Notes: a model not told the origin generated them from the sequence alone. A stretch of 13,846 nt of DNA from Blautia sp. (GCA_017515945.1 JAFWDX010000235.1:1-13846), one strand, 5' to 3'. Counted from the first letter of the stretch, positions 1 to 6,047 are shown. Program-made: numbers and translations.

Positions 1-17
1 GTCAGCCGTAAAATTTA

Positions 18-177
18 CTAGTGGTCCGTCTCAATCAGATTTAAACTTAAAGTGCCAGATTGGCTTCATAGGCAAGGCGGGTGAGGGCGCATAGCGGGCT
101 ACGGCAACTGATGCCAATGCAGCATATGAAGTCAAGAAGGTGCTTTAAATTTAAATATGATTGAGAAGGCCCACTAG
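18..177. repeat. 160-bp imperfect palindromic repeat (family A)
   Basis: The left arm (18-70) and the right arm (125-177) are inverted copies of each other, matching at about 43 of 53 positions. Both ends read CTAGTGG outward. The middle (71-124) is GC-rich. The left arm recurs in inverted orientation at 4926-4978 with a single mismatch, and the central-plus-right part (94-177) recurs directly at 4895-4978 at about 70 of 84 positions, so this is a dispersed repeat and not a one-off hairpin. No ORF is evident. A MITE or other non-autonomous element is the likeliest reading; no transposase is in view. Confidence 0.8.
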
Positions 178-183
178 ATCGTC

Positions 184-217
184 TAAATACGTGGAAATCT
201 TTGATTTCACGTATTTA
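184..217. repeat. Short inverted repeat (hairpin)
   Basis: Arms 184-199 and 203-217 pair over 15 bp, with one bulged G and a TTT loop. There is no T-tract on either strand side, so it is not a convincing intrinsic terminator. It lies just outside family A and upstream of the first gene's probable -10 box, where it could be an operator or part of another repeat. Function unknown. Confidence 0.55.
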
Positions 218-255
218 AAGCCTCTGCATATACCGCGCGGAAACTCAGGCACATA

Positions 256-284
256 TTACGTTGATTTGTTCGCACGAGTATAAT
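256..284 (+). promoter_or_regulatory. Possible promoter for the macrodomain-cob gene series
   Basis: A perfect TATAAT -10 hexamer lies at 279-284. At 17 bp spacing the -35 position (256-261) reads TTACGT, which is weak. A TTGATT at 261-266 is too close (12 bp) to serve. The predicted start site would be about 50 bp before the ATG at 343. I see no cobalamin riboswitch in the roughly 165 bp between the family A repeat and the gene. Confidence 0.4.
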
Positions 285-342
285 AGTGCATAGAGATAAT
301 CTAATAATTTACAGTTGTTTCCTTGACAACAGGAGTGAGTTT

Positions 343-1161
343 ATGGACAGAAGAGAGCAGAATATCCGGGTATTTTTTGATACGGAAAGCTGGATGCGGT
401 CAACGGAAAAACTCCGCAGGGCTGTGCGCAAATCCAGGCAGGGATCCAGGCTGATCCTGCCGGATGAGGAGATCGTATTGCCTTCTGCAAAGGAAGAGCG
501 TTCGTGCAGGATCACCGTGACTGATGAGAGGACAGGGCAGGCTGTCCGGCGCATTGGGGGTGAAATGCCGGGCAAAAGGATCTGCATCCTGAACTTCGCC
601 TCGGCCACAAATCCCGGGGGCGGTGTGCGGCATGGGAGCAGTGCGCAGGAGGAGTCGTTGTGCAGGATCAGCACGCTGTATGGTGTTCTGCCGGATCCTG
701 TATACAGGGCATCTTTCTATGATTATCACAGAAATCTCGCAGATCCACGTTATACGGACGCGTGTATTTATACACCGGATATCGTGATCTGTAAATCAGA
801 TACGGCTGTTCCGGAAAGGCTGCCGGAGGAGGAATGGGTTCACACGGATGTGATCACCTGCGCCGCTCCGAATCTGCGCCCCGGACCTGGATCCGTACAG
901 ATATCCGGACAGGAGCTGTATGAGCTGCAGCTTTCCCGCGCGCGCAGGATCCTGGCCGTGGCGTCTCAGGCGGGGGCTGATGTCTTTATCGGAGGGGCTT
1001 TCGGGTGCGGCGCTTTTAGAAATGATCCTGGTGTTGTCGCCGACGCCTGGCATGAGGCCGTACAAGATTTCGTGAAATATTTTGACCGTATTGTTTTTGC
1101 CGTTTATTGTCCGCCTTCGGACAGGACAAACTTTGAAACATTTTCAGGGAAGTTTGCCTAA
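343..1161 (+). CDS. TIGR02452-type poly(ADP-ribose) glycohydrolase-like macrodomain protein
   Basis: This 272-residue protein resembles the microbial-type PARG family, macrodomain enzymes that hydrolyse ADP-ribose linkages in the cytoplasm. The diagnostic loop is present: NPGGG at residues 90-94, seven residues, then QEE at 102-104; the last Glu matches the catalytic acid of the GGG-X(6-8)-QEE signature. A second conserved glycine-rich loop, GAFGCGAFRND, is at about 218-228. The ATG at 343 is chosen because AGGAG (331-335) lies 7 bp upstream; an in-frame GTG at 286 lacks a good ribosome binding site. The gene ends 10 bp before cobU, suggesting co-transcription. The substrate in this organism is unknown; the link to cobalamin genes is positional only. 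Family call is confident; activity is inferred from the intact signature. Confidence 0.85.
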   Translation: MDRREQNIRVFFDTESWMRSTEKLRRAVRKSRQGSRLILPDEEIVLPSAKEERSCRITVTDERTGQAVRRIGGEMPGKRICILNFASATNPGGGVRHGSSAQEESLCRISTLYGVLPDPVYRASFYDYHRNLADPRYTDACIYTPDIVICKSDTAVPERLPEEEWVHTDVITCAAPNLRPGPGSVQISGQELYELQLSRARRILAVASQAGADVFIGGAFGCGAFRNDPGVVADAWHEAVQDFVKYFDRIVFAVYCPPSDRTNFETFSGKFA

Positions 1162-1171
1162 AGGTCGGGAA

Positions 1172-1801
1172 ATGGACAGGATGATACTTGTTACCGGCGG
1201 AAGCGGCAGCGGAAAATCCGCATGGGCGGAGAACCGTGTTATTGAGAATGGACAGGGCCCGTATGTTTACCTGGCGACCATGAGGCCGCAGGGAGAGGAC
1301 GCGGAGGAAAGAATCCGCCGACATCGCGAGATGAGAGTGGGAAAAGGCTTTGTGACTTTGGAGAGATATACGGATCTGGATGAGCTGACCCTGCCTGCAG
1401 AGCTGCGCGGAGGTACGGTTCTCCTGGAAGATCTTTCCAACCTGCTGGCTAATGAGATGTTCGGCTCATCCGCTCAGGAACGTTGCGACGTGGGGCGCAG
1501 TGACGTGGAGCACTGTGACATGGAGAACTGTGCCGATAATGTTCTTACGGAGTTGTATGCGCTACGACAGCAATGCACTGAAAAGGTCATGGATGGCCTG
1601 CGCGCCCTGCGACAGCAGTGCGCCGTGCTGGTTATCGTCACCAATGAAATCTTTCATGACGGGGTACAGTATGACCCGGTCACAACGGCATATATGCAGA
1701 CTCTTGCGGAAATCAATCTGAAAGCCGCCTGCATGGCCGATGAAGTGACGGAGGTGGTCTGTGGACTGCCGCTGTTCATGAAAGGAAGGAAAACGGTTTA
1801 G
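1172..1801 (+). CDS. cobU: Adenosylcobinamide kinase / adenosylcobinamide-phosphate guanylyltransferase
   Basis: CobU phosphorylates adenosylcobinamide and then transfers GMP to it, giving AdoCbi-GDP, the substrate of CobS. The 209-residue protein has a P-loop GGSGSGKS at residues 9-16, an RHR motif at 50-52 whose His51 fits the guanylylated His of the family, and a typical VTNE segment at about 156-159. It is somewhat longer than many CobU proteins because of a segment at about 100-150 containing three tandem 5-residue repeats (CDVGR, SDVEH, CDMEN) and two copies of ALRQQC spaced 15 residues apart. The start at 1172 retains the whole fold; its ribosome binding site is weak, and an alternative ATG at 1181 would have its upstream AGG too close. 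It follows the macrodomain gene by 10 bp and precedes the GtrA gene by 5 bp. Confidence 0.92.
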   Translation: MDRMILVTGGSGSGKSAWAENRVIENGQGPYVYLATMRPQGEDAEERIRRHREMRVGKGFVTLERYTDLDELTLPAELRGGTVLLEDLSNLLANEMFGSSAQERCDVGRSDVEHCDMENCADNVLTELYALRQQCTEKVMDGLRALRQQCAVLVIVTNEIFHDGVQYDPVTTAYMQTLAEINLKAACMADEVTEVVCGLPLFMKGRKTV

Positions 1802-1806
1802 ATATC

Positions 1807-2253
1807 ATGAAAAACATGATCAGAGCTTTATATAACAATCATATTATACGTTACATCTTTTTTGGAGGATGTACTACGCTGGTCAATCTGGTCAGCTTTT
1901 ATCTGCTTCGCAAAGCCAGGGTAGAACTGAATACGGCCAACTTCATTTCTATTGTCGTCGCCATTCTGTTTGCGTATGTGGTCAATTCACGTTTTGTGTT
2001 TCAGGATCATCCGGAGGATCTGAGGGGACATCTGGCGGCCTTTCTCCGGTTTATCGGAGCCAGAGCCCTGACCATGATCATCGAGATCGGCGGAGTCTGG
2101 CTGCTGGTCGGCCAGCTTGGTATGCAGGACATGGTCGGAAAAACCGCCACACAGATCCTGGTTCTGATCCTTAATTATGTTTTCAGCAGATTCTTTGTTT
2201 TTACTTCAGGAAAAAAGGCGGATCATGATAAGCAGACTGTGGAACGGATTTAA
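1807..2253 (+). CDS. GtrA-family small membrane protein
   Basis: The 148-residue protein has four predicted membrane segments (about residues 14-34, 42-62, 78-104 and 112-132) and a short charged cytoplasmic tail. The pattern RYIFFGG near the N-terminus, VVNSRFVF at about 58-65 and NYVFSRFFVF at about 123-132 is characteristic of the GtrA family. Members are implicated in moving polyprenyl-phosphate-linked sugars across the membrane for cell-surface glycosylation, but many are uncharacterised. It sits 5 bp after cobU and overlaps cobS by 29 bp, so it is almost certainly translated within the cobalamin gene series. No glycosyltransferase partner is adjacent. The ribosome binding site (GGAAGG) is about 17 bp upstream, so translation may depend on coupling to cobU. 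Confidence 0.85.
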   Translation: MKNMIRALYNNHIIRYIFFGGCTTLVNLVSFYLLRKARVELNTANFISIVVAILFAYVVNSRFVFQDHPEDLRGHLAAFLRFIGARALTMIIEIGGVWLLVGQLGMQDMVGKTATQILVLILNYVFSRFFVFTSGKKADHDKQTVERI

Positions 2254-2983
2254 GATCGCTTTTTCCATGTTCTCCAGGATTCCCGTGCCCAAGGCACAGT
2301 GGACGGAGGAGAACATGGCGTTTATGCTTTGTTTTTTTCCGCTTGTAGGTCTTGTCACCGGCCTTCTTTCCATAGCTGTATACCGGCTGTGTGTATGGAG
2401 AGGACTTTCGGATGGATTTACCTGTGTGCTGCTTACTGCCGTTCCTGTTCTCGTCACCGGTGGGATTCATCTGGACGGACTGATGGATACTGTGGATGCA
2501 CGCCGTTCATATAAAGGACGTCAGGAGAGGCTGGCCATTTTAAAGGATCCTCATACGGGTGCTTTCGCCGTAATCGCACTGAGCTTGTATCTGCTCCTTC
2601 AGGCAGGAGCTTTTTATCAAATCTGTGCCAGTCCGGATATGTTGAAGATCGCCTGCCATGGCTATGTTCTTTCGCGGTGCTTTTCAGGCCTTGGTGTTGT
2701 CCTCCTGCCTAAAGCTTCTAAAGAGGGAACTGTGGCATCCTTTTCCAGGAACAGCCGGACAACGGCGGTCATTTGCGCCCTGGTACTGACGATGATTTTG
2801 ACTGTCAGTCATATGATCCTGTGTGCCCCTGTTCGTGGAAGCCTGTTGTTCCTGGTACAGGCGGCAGTGTTTGTCTGGTACAGGCATATAGCCTTGAAGG
2901 AGTTTGGCGGTACAAGTGGAGATATCTCCGGTTATTTTCTATGTCTTGCTGAGCTGGTCGGAATCCTTACAGTGGCAATATAG
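2225..2983 (+). CDS. cobS: Adenosylcobinamide-GDP ribazoletransferase (cobalamin synthase)
   Basis: CobS joins AdoCbi-GDP with alpha-ribazole (or its phosphate) at the membrane, completing the lower ligand loop of cobalamin. The 252-residue protein shows the family's Asp-rich motif HLDGLMDTVDA (about 82-92), the following KDPHTGAFAVIAL stretch (about 107-119) and the C-terminal GGTSGDISGY block (about 228-237). Several hydrophobic segments follow (about 34-54, 65-79, 113-134, 182-200, 206-218, 236-252). The start at 2225 is chosen because residues before it are not family-like and an AAGGCGG sits just upstream; this makes the gene overlap the GtrA gene by 29 bp. It works directly after CobU in the pathway. 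Confidence 0.92.
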   Translation: MISRLWNGFKIAFSMFSRIPVPKAQWTEENMAFMLCFFPLVGLVTGLLSIAVYRLCVWRGLSDGFTCVLLTAVPVLVTGGIHLDGLMDTVDARRSYKGRQERLAILKDPHTGAFAVIALSLYLLLQAGAFYQICASPDMLKIACHGYVLSRCFSGLGVVLLPKASKEGTVASFSRNSRTTAVICALVLTMILTVSHMILCAPVRGSLLFLVQAAVFVWYRHIALKEFGGTSGDISGYFLCLAELVGILTVAI

Positions 2984-2990
2984 GGGTTCC

Positions 2991-3038
2991 CCACAGGGGA
3001 CGGTTCGTGTGGCCAAAACAGAGAACCATCCCCTGTGG
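2991..3038. repeat. REP-like inverted repeat with GGGGACGGTTC core
   Basis: Arms 2991-3006 and 3023-3038 are 16 bp each and complementary at 15 positions (one G/A difference), with a 16-nt spacer. The core GGGGACGGTTC ... GAACCATCCCC resembles REP-type palindromes that are widespread in Clostridia. No T-tract follows, so strong termination is not expected. It lies between cobS and the short cobU-like gene and could modulate expression of the latter. Confidence 0.7.
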
Positions 3039-3078
3039 AAAGCCTCTTTGAGGAAGTCCTGCGCAAAGGAGATTTTAT

Positions 3079-3459
3079 ATGGAGCTGTACATAGGAGGAG
3101 CCTGGCAGGGAAAAAGCGCATGCGCACAAAAGCGTCATCCGCAGATCGAATGGATCCGTGGCTCTGCCTGCACATGGGAGGAACTGTGCAGGGCAGAGGG
3201 TATCCTCGGACTACAGGAGTACATTGCCCGTGCGCTGGATGAAGGCACGCTCCCGAAGAACTTTGCCGAAAAACTTTTTCAGGCAAATCCGGAGCTCGTC
3301 ATCGTCTGCCGGGAGGTGGGCAGCGGTGTTGTGCCTCTCTCGCATAAGGAGCGGATATTCAGGGAAACAACGGGACGTATCTGTACGCAGCTCGCAGCGC
3401 GTTGCAGTCTGGTCGTTCGGGTGACCTGCGGTCTGGAGATGATTCTTAAAATGATATGA
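3079..3459 (+). CDS. Short CobU-like P-loop protein
   Basis: This 126-residue protein looks like a reduced relative of CobU. It has a P-loop GGAWQGKS at residues 6-13 directly after an initial beta strand, and a C-terminal VIVCREVGSGVVPLSHKER stretch (about 74-92) that corresponds to the VTNEVG...VP region of CobU. The middle of CobU, including the RHR block that carries the guanylylated His, is missing, so ordinary guanylyltransferase activity is doubtful; a kinase or nucleotide-binding role is possible. AAAGGAG (about 3065-3071) is 7 bp before the ATG. It follows cobS by 95 bp across a REP-like hairpin. Membership in the CobU superfamily is a recognition by motif; the precise function is not known to me. 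Confidence 0.72.
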   Translation: MELYIGGAWQGKSACAQKRHPQIEWIRGSACTWEELCRAEGILGLQEYIARALDEGTLPKNFAEKLFQANPELVIVCREVGSGVVPLSHKERIFRETTGRICTQLAARCSLVVRVTCGLEMILKMI

Positions 3460-3468
3460 AAAATCAGG

Positions 3469-3500
3469 TAACTGTGAAGGAGCTTGTGACTGAACAGTTA
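3469..3500 (+). repeat. Right-end remnant of family B repeat
   Basis: These 32 bp match the right terminus of the family B repeats at 5136-5167, 5349-5380, 6159-6190 and 11538-11569, ending in TGACTGAACAGTTA. The left part and the internal stems are absent. It starts 9 bp after the cobU-like stop codon and lies upstream of the DUF1015 gene. Confidence 0.85.
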
Positions 3501-3545
3501 CGAAAAATGTATCTGGCAAGCTGTAAGAATTCATTTTCCATTTAT

Positions 3546-3574
3546 TTGACCGTGTGGTATAGATAAGCAATTAT
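3546..3574 (+). promoter_or_regulatory. Weak candidate promoter for the DUF1015 gene
   Basis: TTGACC at 3546-3551 is a good -35 candidate. At 17 bp spacing the -10 position (3569-3574) reads AATTAT, matching the consensus at four of six positions. Only 18 bp separate it from the ATG at 3593, so a transcript from here would have almost no leader. Read-through from the cob series is equally possible. Confidence 0.25.
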
Positions 3575-3592
3575 AGTGAGAGGAGCTGAAAT

Positions 3593-4840
3593 ATGCCGGT
3601 ATTAAGACCATTTAAAGCCGTCCGTCCGACGGCGGAAAAGGCGGCAGCTGTAGCAGCGCTGCCTTATGATGTAGTAAACCGTGCCCAGGCGAGGGCCATC
3701 GGGGAGGCAAACCCGGATTCCTTTCTGCATGTGGACCGCGCAGAGATGGATCTGGATCCGGAGGTGGATCTTTACGCGCCATGCGTTTATGAGAAGGCCA
3801 GGGAAAATCTCCGGGATATGATGAAAAAAGGAATTCTGGTTCAGGATGACAAAAAATGCTACTATATATATGAACTGGAAAGAAAGGGAAAGGTGCAGAC
3901 CGGAATCGTCGGGTGCGCTTCCATCGACGATTATCTTTCCGGTGCGGTGCGCAGACATGAGCTGACCAGAGAAGAAAAGGAGCAGGATCGGATCCGCCAT
4001 GTGGATACCTGCGATGCTAATACCGGTCCCATATATCTTGCAGCAGCATGGCCTGCATCTCTTAAAGAGCGTGTTGCTCAGTGGAAACAGTCCCATGACG
4101 CATACTGTGATTTTGTCTGTGACGACGGGATCGCCCACCGCGTCTGGGTCATCGATGACGATGAGGAAATAGCCGGGCTCGAAGCCGCCTTTGGTGATCT
4201 TCCATGCTTTTATATTGCCGACGGCCATCACCGGGCTGCCTCAGCGGTCAAGGTAGGGCTGGCCAGACGCGAGGCCCATCCGGGCTATGACGGGACGGAA
4301 GAGTTCAACTACTTTATGTCTGTAGTTTTTCCGGCTGATGAACTGACTATTCTGGCCTACCATCGGATCGTACGGGATCTGAACGGACTCAGTACGCAGG
4401 CTTTCATAGGGGCTCTGCGGTTCAGCTTTGAGGTGATGGCGCTCCCGGGCTTCCCCTGCAAGCCGGAGGCAAAGCACTCATTTGGCGTCTATGTGGACGG
4501 CTGCTGGTATCATCTGGCCGCGTATCCGGACACATATGAAAACAAAGACGTCGTAGGCCAGCTGGACGTATCCATTCTGCAGGATAAAGTGCTGGGCCCG
4601 GTGCTGGGCATCCATGATCCCAGAACGGACGAGAGGATCTCCTTTGTGGGAGGAAACAGCCGTCTGGCGGATCTTGCGGACACTGCAGACCGGACAGGAG
4701 GTGCGGCGTTTGCCATGTATCCCACATCCATGGATGAACTGATGGGCATTGCAGACGAAGGAAAACTGATGCCGCCTAAATCGACATGGTTTGAGCCGAA
4801 GCTGCGAAGCGGTTTGTTTATACATCTGCTTAGTGAATGA
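3593..4840 (+). CDS. DUF1015 family protein
   Basis: This 415-residue cytoplasmic protein matches the DUF1015 (COG4198) family throughout: an N-terminal LRPFKAVRP start with ALPYDVV (about 22-28), RRHELTR at about 120-126 and the highly characteristic ADGHHR at 209-214. The family is often annotated as a possible HTH-containing or phosphatase-like protein, but I know of no firmly established biochemical activity. In many Clostridia it neighbours serine biosynthesis genes; none is present here, where it follows cob genes. GAGGAG lies about 6 bp before the ATG, supporting the start. Its end is followed by 624 bp of repeat-filled non-coding DNA with no clear intrinsic terminator. Family call is confident, function unknown. 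Confidence 0.88.
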   Translation: MPVLRPFKAVRPTAEKAAAVAALPYDVVNRAQARAIGEANPDSFLHVDRAEMDLDPEVDLYAPCVYEKARENLRDMMKKGILVQDDKKCYYIYELERKGKVQTGIVGCASIDDYLSGAVRRHELTREEKEQDRIRHVDTCDANTGPIYLAAAWPASLKERVAQWKQSHDAYCDFVCDDGIAHRVWVIDDDEEIAGLEAAFGDLPCFYIADGHHRAASAVKVGLARREAHPGYDGTEEFNYFMSVVFPADELTILAYHRIVRDLNGLSTQAFIGALRFSFEVMALPGFPCKPEAKHSFGVYVDGCWYHLAAYPDTYENKDVVGQLDVSILQDKVLGPVLGIHDPRTDERISFVGGNSRLADLADTADRTGGAAFAMYPTSMDELMGIADEGKLMPPKSTWFEPKLRSGLFIHLLSE

Positions 4841-4864
4841 TGTGCCCAATATAACATAATTTAG

Positions 4865-4978
4865 TAACTGTTCAGTCAGCACCTCGCATTTACTGCGGGC
4901 TACGGCAACTGAGCCCAACGCAGCATATGAAGCCAATCTGGCACTTTAAGTTTAAAACTGATTGAGACGGACCACTAG
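4865..4978. repeat. Chimeric repeat: family B left end joined to family A right half
   Basis: The first 33 bp or so (4865-4897) are the left terminus of family B (TAACTGTTCAGTCAGCACC and onward). From about 4895 the sequence instead follows family A 94-177, matching at about 70 of 84 positions and ending in CACTAG at 4978. The switch falls at a shared TGCG. The last 53 bp (4926-4978) are an inverted, 52/53 identical copy of the family A left arm at 18-70. Confidence 0.8.
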
Positions 4979-5000
4979 ACTCTGTTTGATTTTCATAAAA

Positions 5001-5029
5001 TGAGTCGAGGAACCTGTCCCCGTGACTCA
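5001..5029. repeat. Small REP-like hairpin
   Basis: TGAGTC (5001-5006) pairs with GACTCA (5024-5029), extended inward by a G-T wobble and two G-C pairs after one mismatch. The interior contains GGAACCTGTCCCC, similar to the core of the inverted repeat at 2991-3038. It abuts, and appears to replace, the first bases of the family B left terminus that begins at 5030. Confidence 0.45.
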
Positions 5030-5167
5030 TTCAGTCAGCACCTCGCATCTACTGCGAGGTGCGTGAGAAAAAAAGCTGAACGGCCAGGGCCAGGCGCACT
5101 TCCGATGCGACGAAAGGAGCCTGCGCCTGGCCCCGTAACTGTGAAGGAACTTGTGACTGAACAGTTA
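5030..5167 (+). repeat. Family B structured repeat, copy 1 (left tip replaced)
   Basis: Homologous to 5240-5380 and 6048-6190. Stem 1 is perfect: 5038-5047 pairs with 5053-5062 over a 5-nt loop. Stem 2 is also perfect over 12 bp: GGGCCAGGCGCA pairs with TGCGCCTGGCCC, enclosing a roughly 23-nt conserved loop. The right terminus TGACTGAACAGTTA is intact; the left TAACTG is lost next to the hairpin at 5001-5029. No gene of its own is apparent. Confidence 0.88.
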
Positions 5168-5198
5168 ACATAATTTTAATTAAATAGTAATGCCACAC

Positions 5199-5227
5199 TT
5201 GCATTCTCAGGGAAAATCGTGTATATT
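5199..5227 (+). promoter_or_regulatory. Candidate promoter upstream of the lipoprotein gene
   Basis: TTGCAT (5199-5204) and TATATT (5222-5227) are separated by 17 bp. The predicted transcript would begin near 5234, so the whole family B copy at 5240-5380 would lie in the 5' leader of the lipoprotein mRNA. Confidence 0.4.
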
Positions 5228-5239
5228 GTTTTGAGATGG

Positions 5240-5380
5240 TAACTGCTGAGTCAGCACCTTGCATTTACTGCGAGGTACGTGAGACAAAAGTTGAACAGCC
5301 AGGGCCAGGCGCACTTCCAATGCGACAAAAGAGCCCGCGCCTGGCCGCGTAACTGTGAAGGAGCTTGTGACTGAACAGTT
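5240..5380 (+). repeat. Family B structured repeat, copy 2
   Basis: Both termini are present: TAACTGCTGAGTCA at the left and TGACTGAACAGTT at the right. Stem 1 keeps 9 of 10 pairs, including a G-T wobble; stem 2 keeps 10 pairs (GGCCAGGCGC with GCGCCTGGCC). Relative to copy 1 it lost one base in the stem 2 loop, which breaks any reading frame through the element and argues against it being protein-coding. Confidence 0.9.
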
Positions 5381-5464
5381 GCCTGAGATGAAAAAACGTA
5401 GTCATAAGGCTTTTCAGGTTATGGTATGTACCGGACTGCGGCGGTTGTATAGGAGGGAACAGTG

Positions 5465-5944
5465 ATGAAAAGAGCGGGAATACTGGCATTGATCCTGGGG
5501 GCAGTGATCTGTCTGCCGGGCTGTGGTTTTTCAGAGGGAGCCGGCGCAACGGTTACTGTGGTCAGGGAGACGCCTACGCCTACGCCCACACCCACGCCTG
5601 AGGCTACTCCGACACCAGAGCCTACGCCGGTACCTGAGTACCCGACTGAACAGACTGCCAGCGGTGTGGTGGTCACAAAGATTCCCGGCACCTATACCAC
5701 TTCGACGGATGTAAATCTGCGTGCGGATGCCAGTGCTGATGCTGCCCTGGTCACCGGTGTGACAGCCGGTACACAGCTGACCGGTACAGGTGTCTGTGAT
5801 AACGGCTGGATTCAGGTCGAGTATAATGGCCAGGTCGTTTATGGCTCCGGCGATTACCTGCTGCCTGCCGCACCTGCCGAGGCTGCGCCTGCGGATCAGG
5901 CCGCTGCTGAAGCTCCGGCCGCTGAGGCTGCGCCCGCTGCCTGA
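5465..5944 (+). CDS. SH3b-domain lipoprotein
   Basis: The 159-residue product is a predicted surface lipoprotein. A basic N-terminus (MKRAG) and hydrophobic stretch lead to the lipobox LPGC, with lipidated Cys20. A Thr-Pro/Glu-Pro-rich spacer (about residues 37-60) follows, then a bacterial SH3-like domain (about 75-128) recognisable from TDVNLRADASAD and GWIQVEYNGQVVYG, and finally an Ala/Pro-rich tail. SH3b domains usually bind cell-wall components; the target here is unknown and no catalytic domain is attached. AGGAGGG (5451-5457) is 7 bp before the ATG at 5465; a GTG at 5462 is too close. It appears to be a single-gene unit, with a candidate promoter at 5199-5227 and a terminator at 5959-5991. 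Confidence 0.85.
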   Translation: MKRAGILALILGAVICLPGCGFSEGAGATVTVVRETPTPTPTPTPEATPTPEPTPVPEYPTEQTASGVVVTKIPGTYTTSTDVNLRADASADAALVTGVTAGTQLTGTGVCDNGWIQVEYNGQVVYGSGDYLLPAAPAEAAPADQAAAEAPAAEAAPAA

Positions 5945-5958
5945 CAGATAAAGATAGG

Positions 5959-5991
5959 ATGACTGCGTCCCACAGGATGCAGTCATTTTTT
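5959..5991 (+). terminator. Intrinsic terminator of the lipoprotein gene
   Basis: ATGACTGCGTCC (5959-5970) pairs with GGATGCAGTCAT (5975-5986) over 12 bp including one G-T, with a CACA loop, and runs into six T residues. It begins 14 bp after the stop codon. Confidence 0.9.
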
Positions 5992-5992
5992 C

Positions 5993-6021
5993 TTTACGTT
6001 AATTAAAAAACATGCTATACT
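5993..6021 (+). promoter_or_regulatory. Promoter for apt
   Basis: TTTACG (5993-5998), a 17-bp spacer and TATACT (6016-6021) preceded by TGC (extended -10) form a good housekeeping-type promoter. It starts directly after the terminator T-run. Transcription from near 6028 would give apt a leader of about 200 nt containing the complete family B copy at 6048-6190. Confidence 0.65.
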
Positions 6022-6047
6022 GTGTTCTCGAAAATAGTAACCGCTTG

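Noticed and set aside
178..342. Cobalamin riboswitch expected upstream of cob genes.
   Set aside because: I found no B12-box-like core or the multi-stem layout; only a simple 15-bp inverted repeat and a promoter -10 box are visible.
286..342. Upstream GTG start for the macrodomain protein.
   Set aside because: GTG 286 overlaps the promoter region and lacks a ribosome binding site, while ATG 343 has AGGAG at 7 bp.
5030..5380. Closely spaced repeats that might be a CRISPR array.
   Set aside because: Units are about 140 bp with internal palindromes, only two lie in tandem, and there are no uniform 25-40-bp repeats with unique spacers or cas genes.
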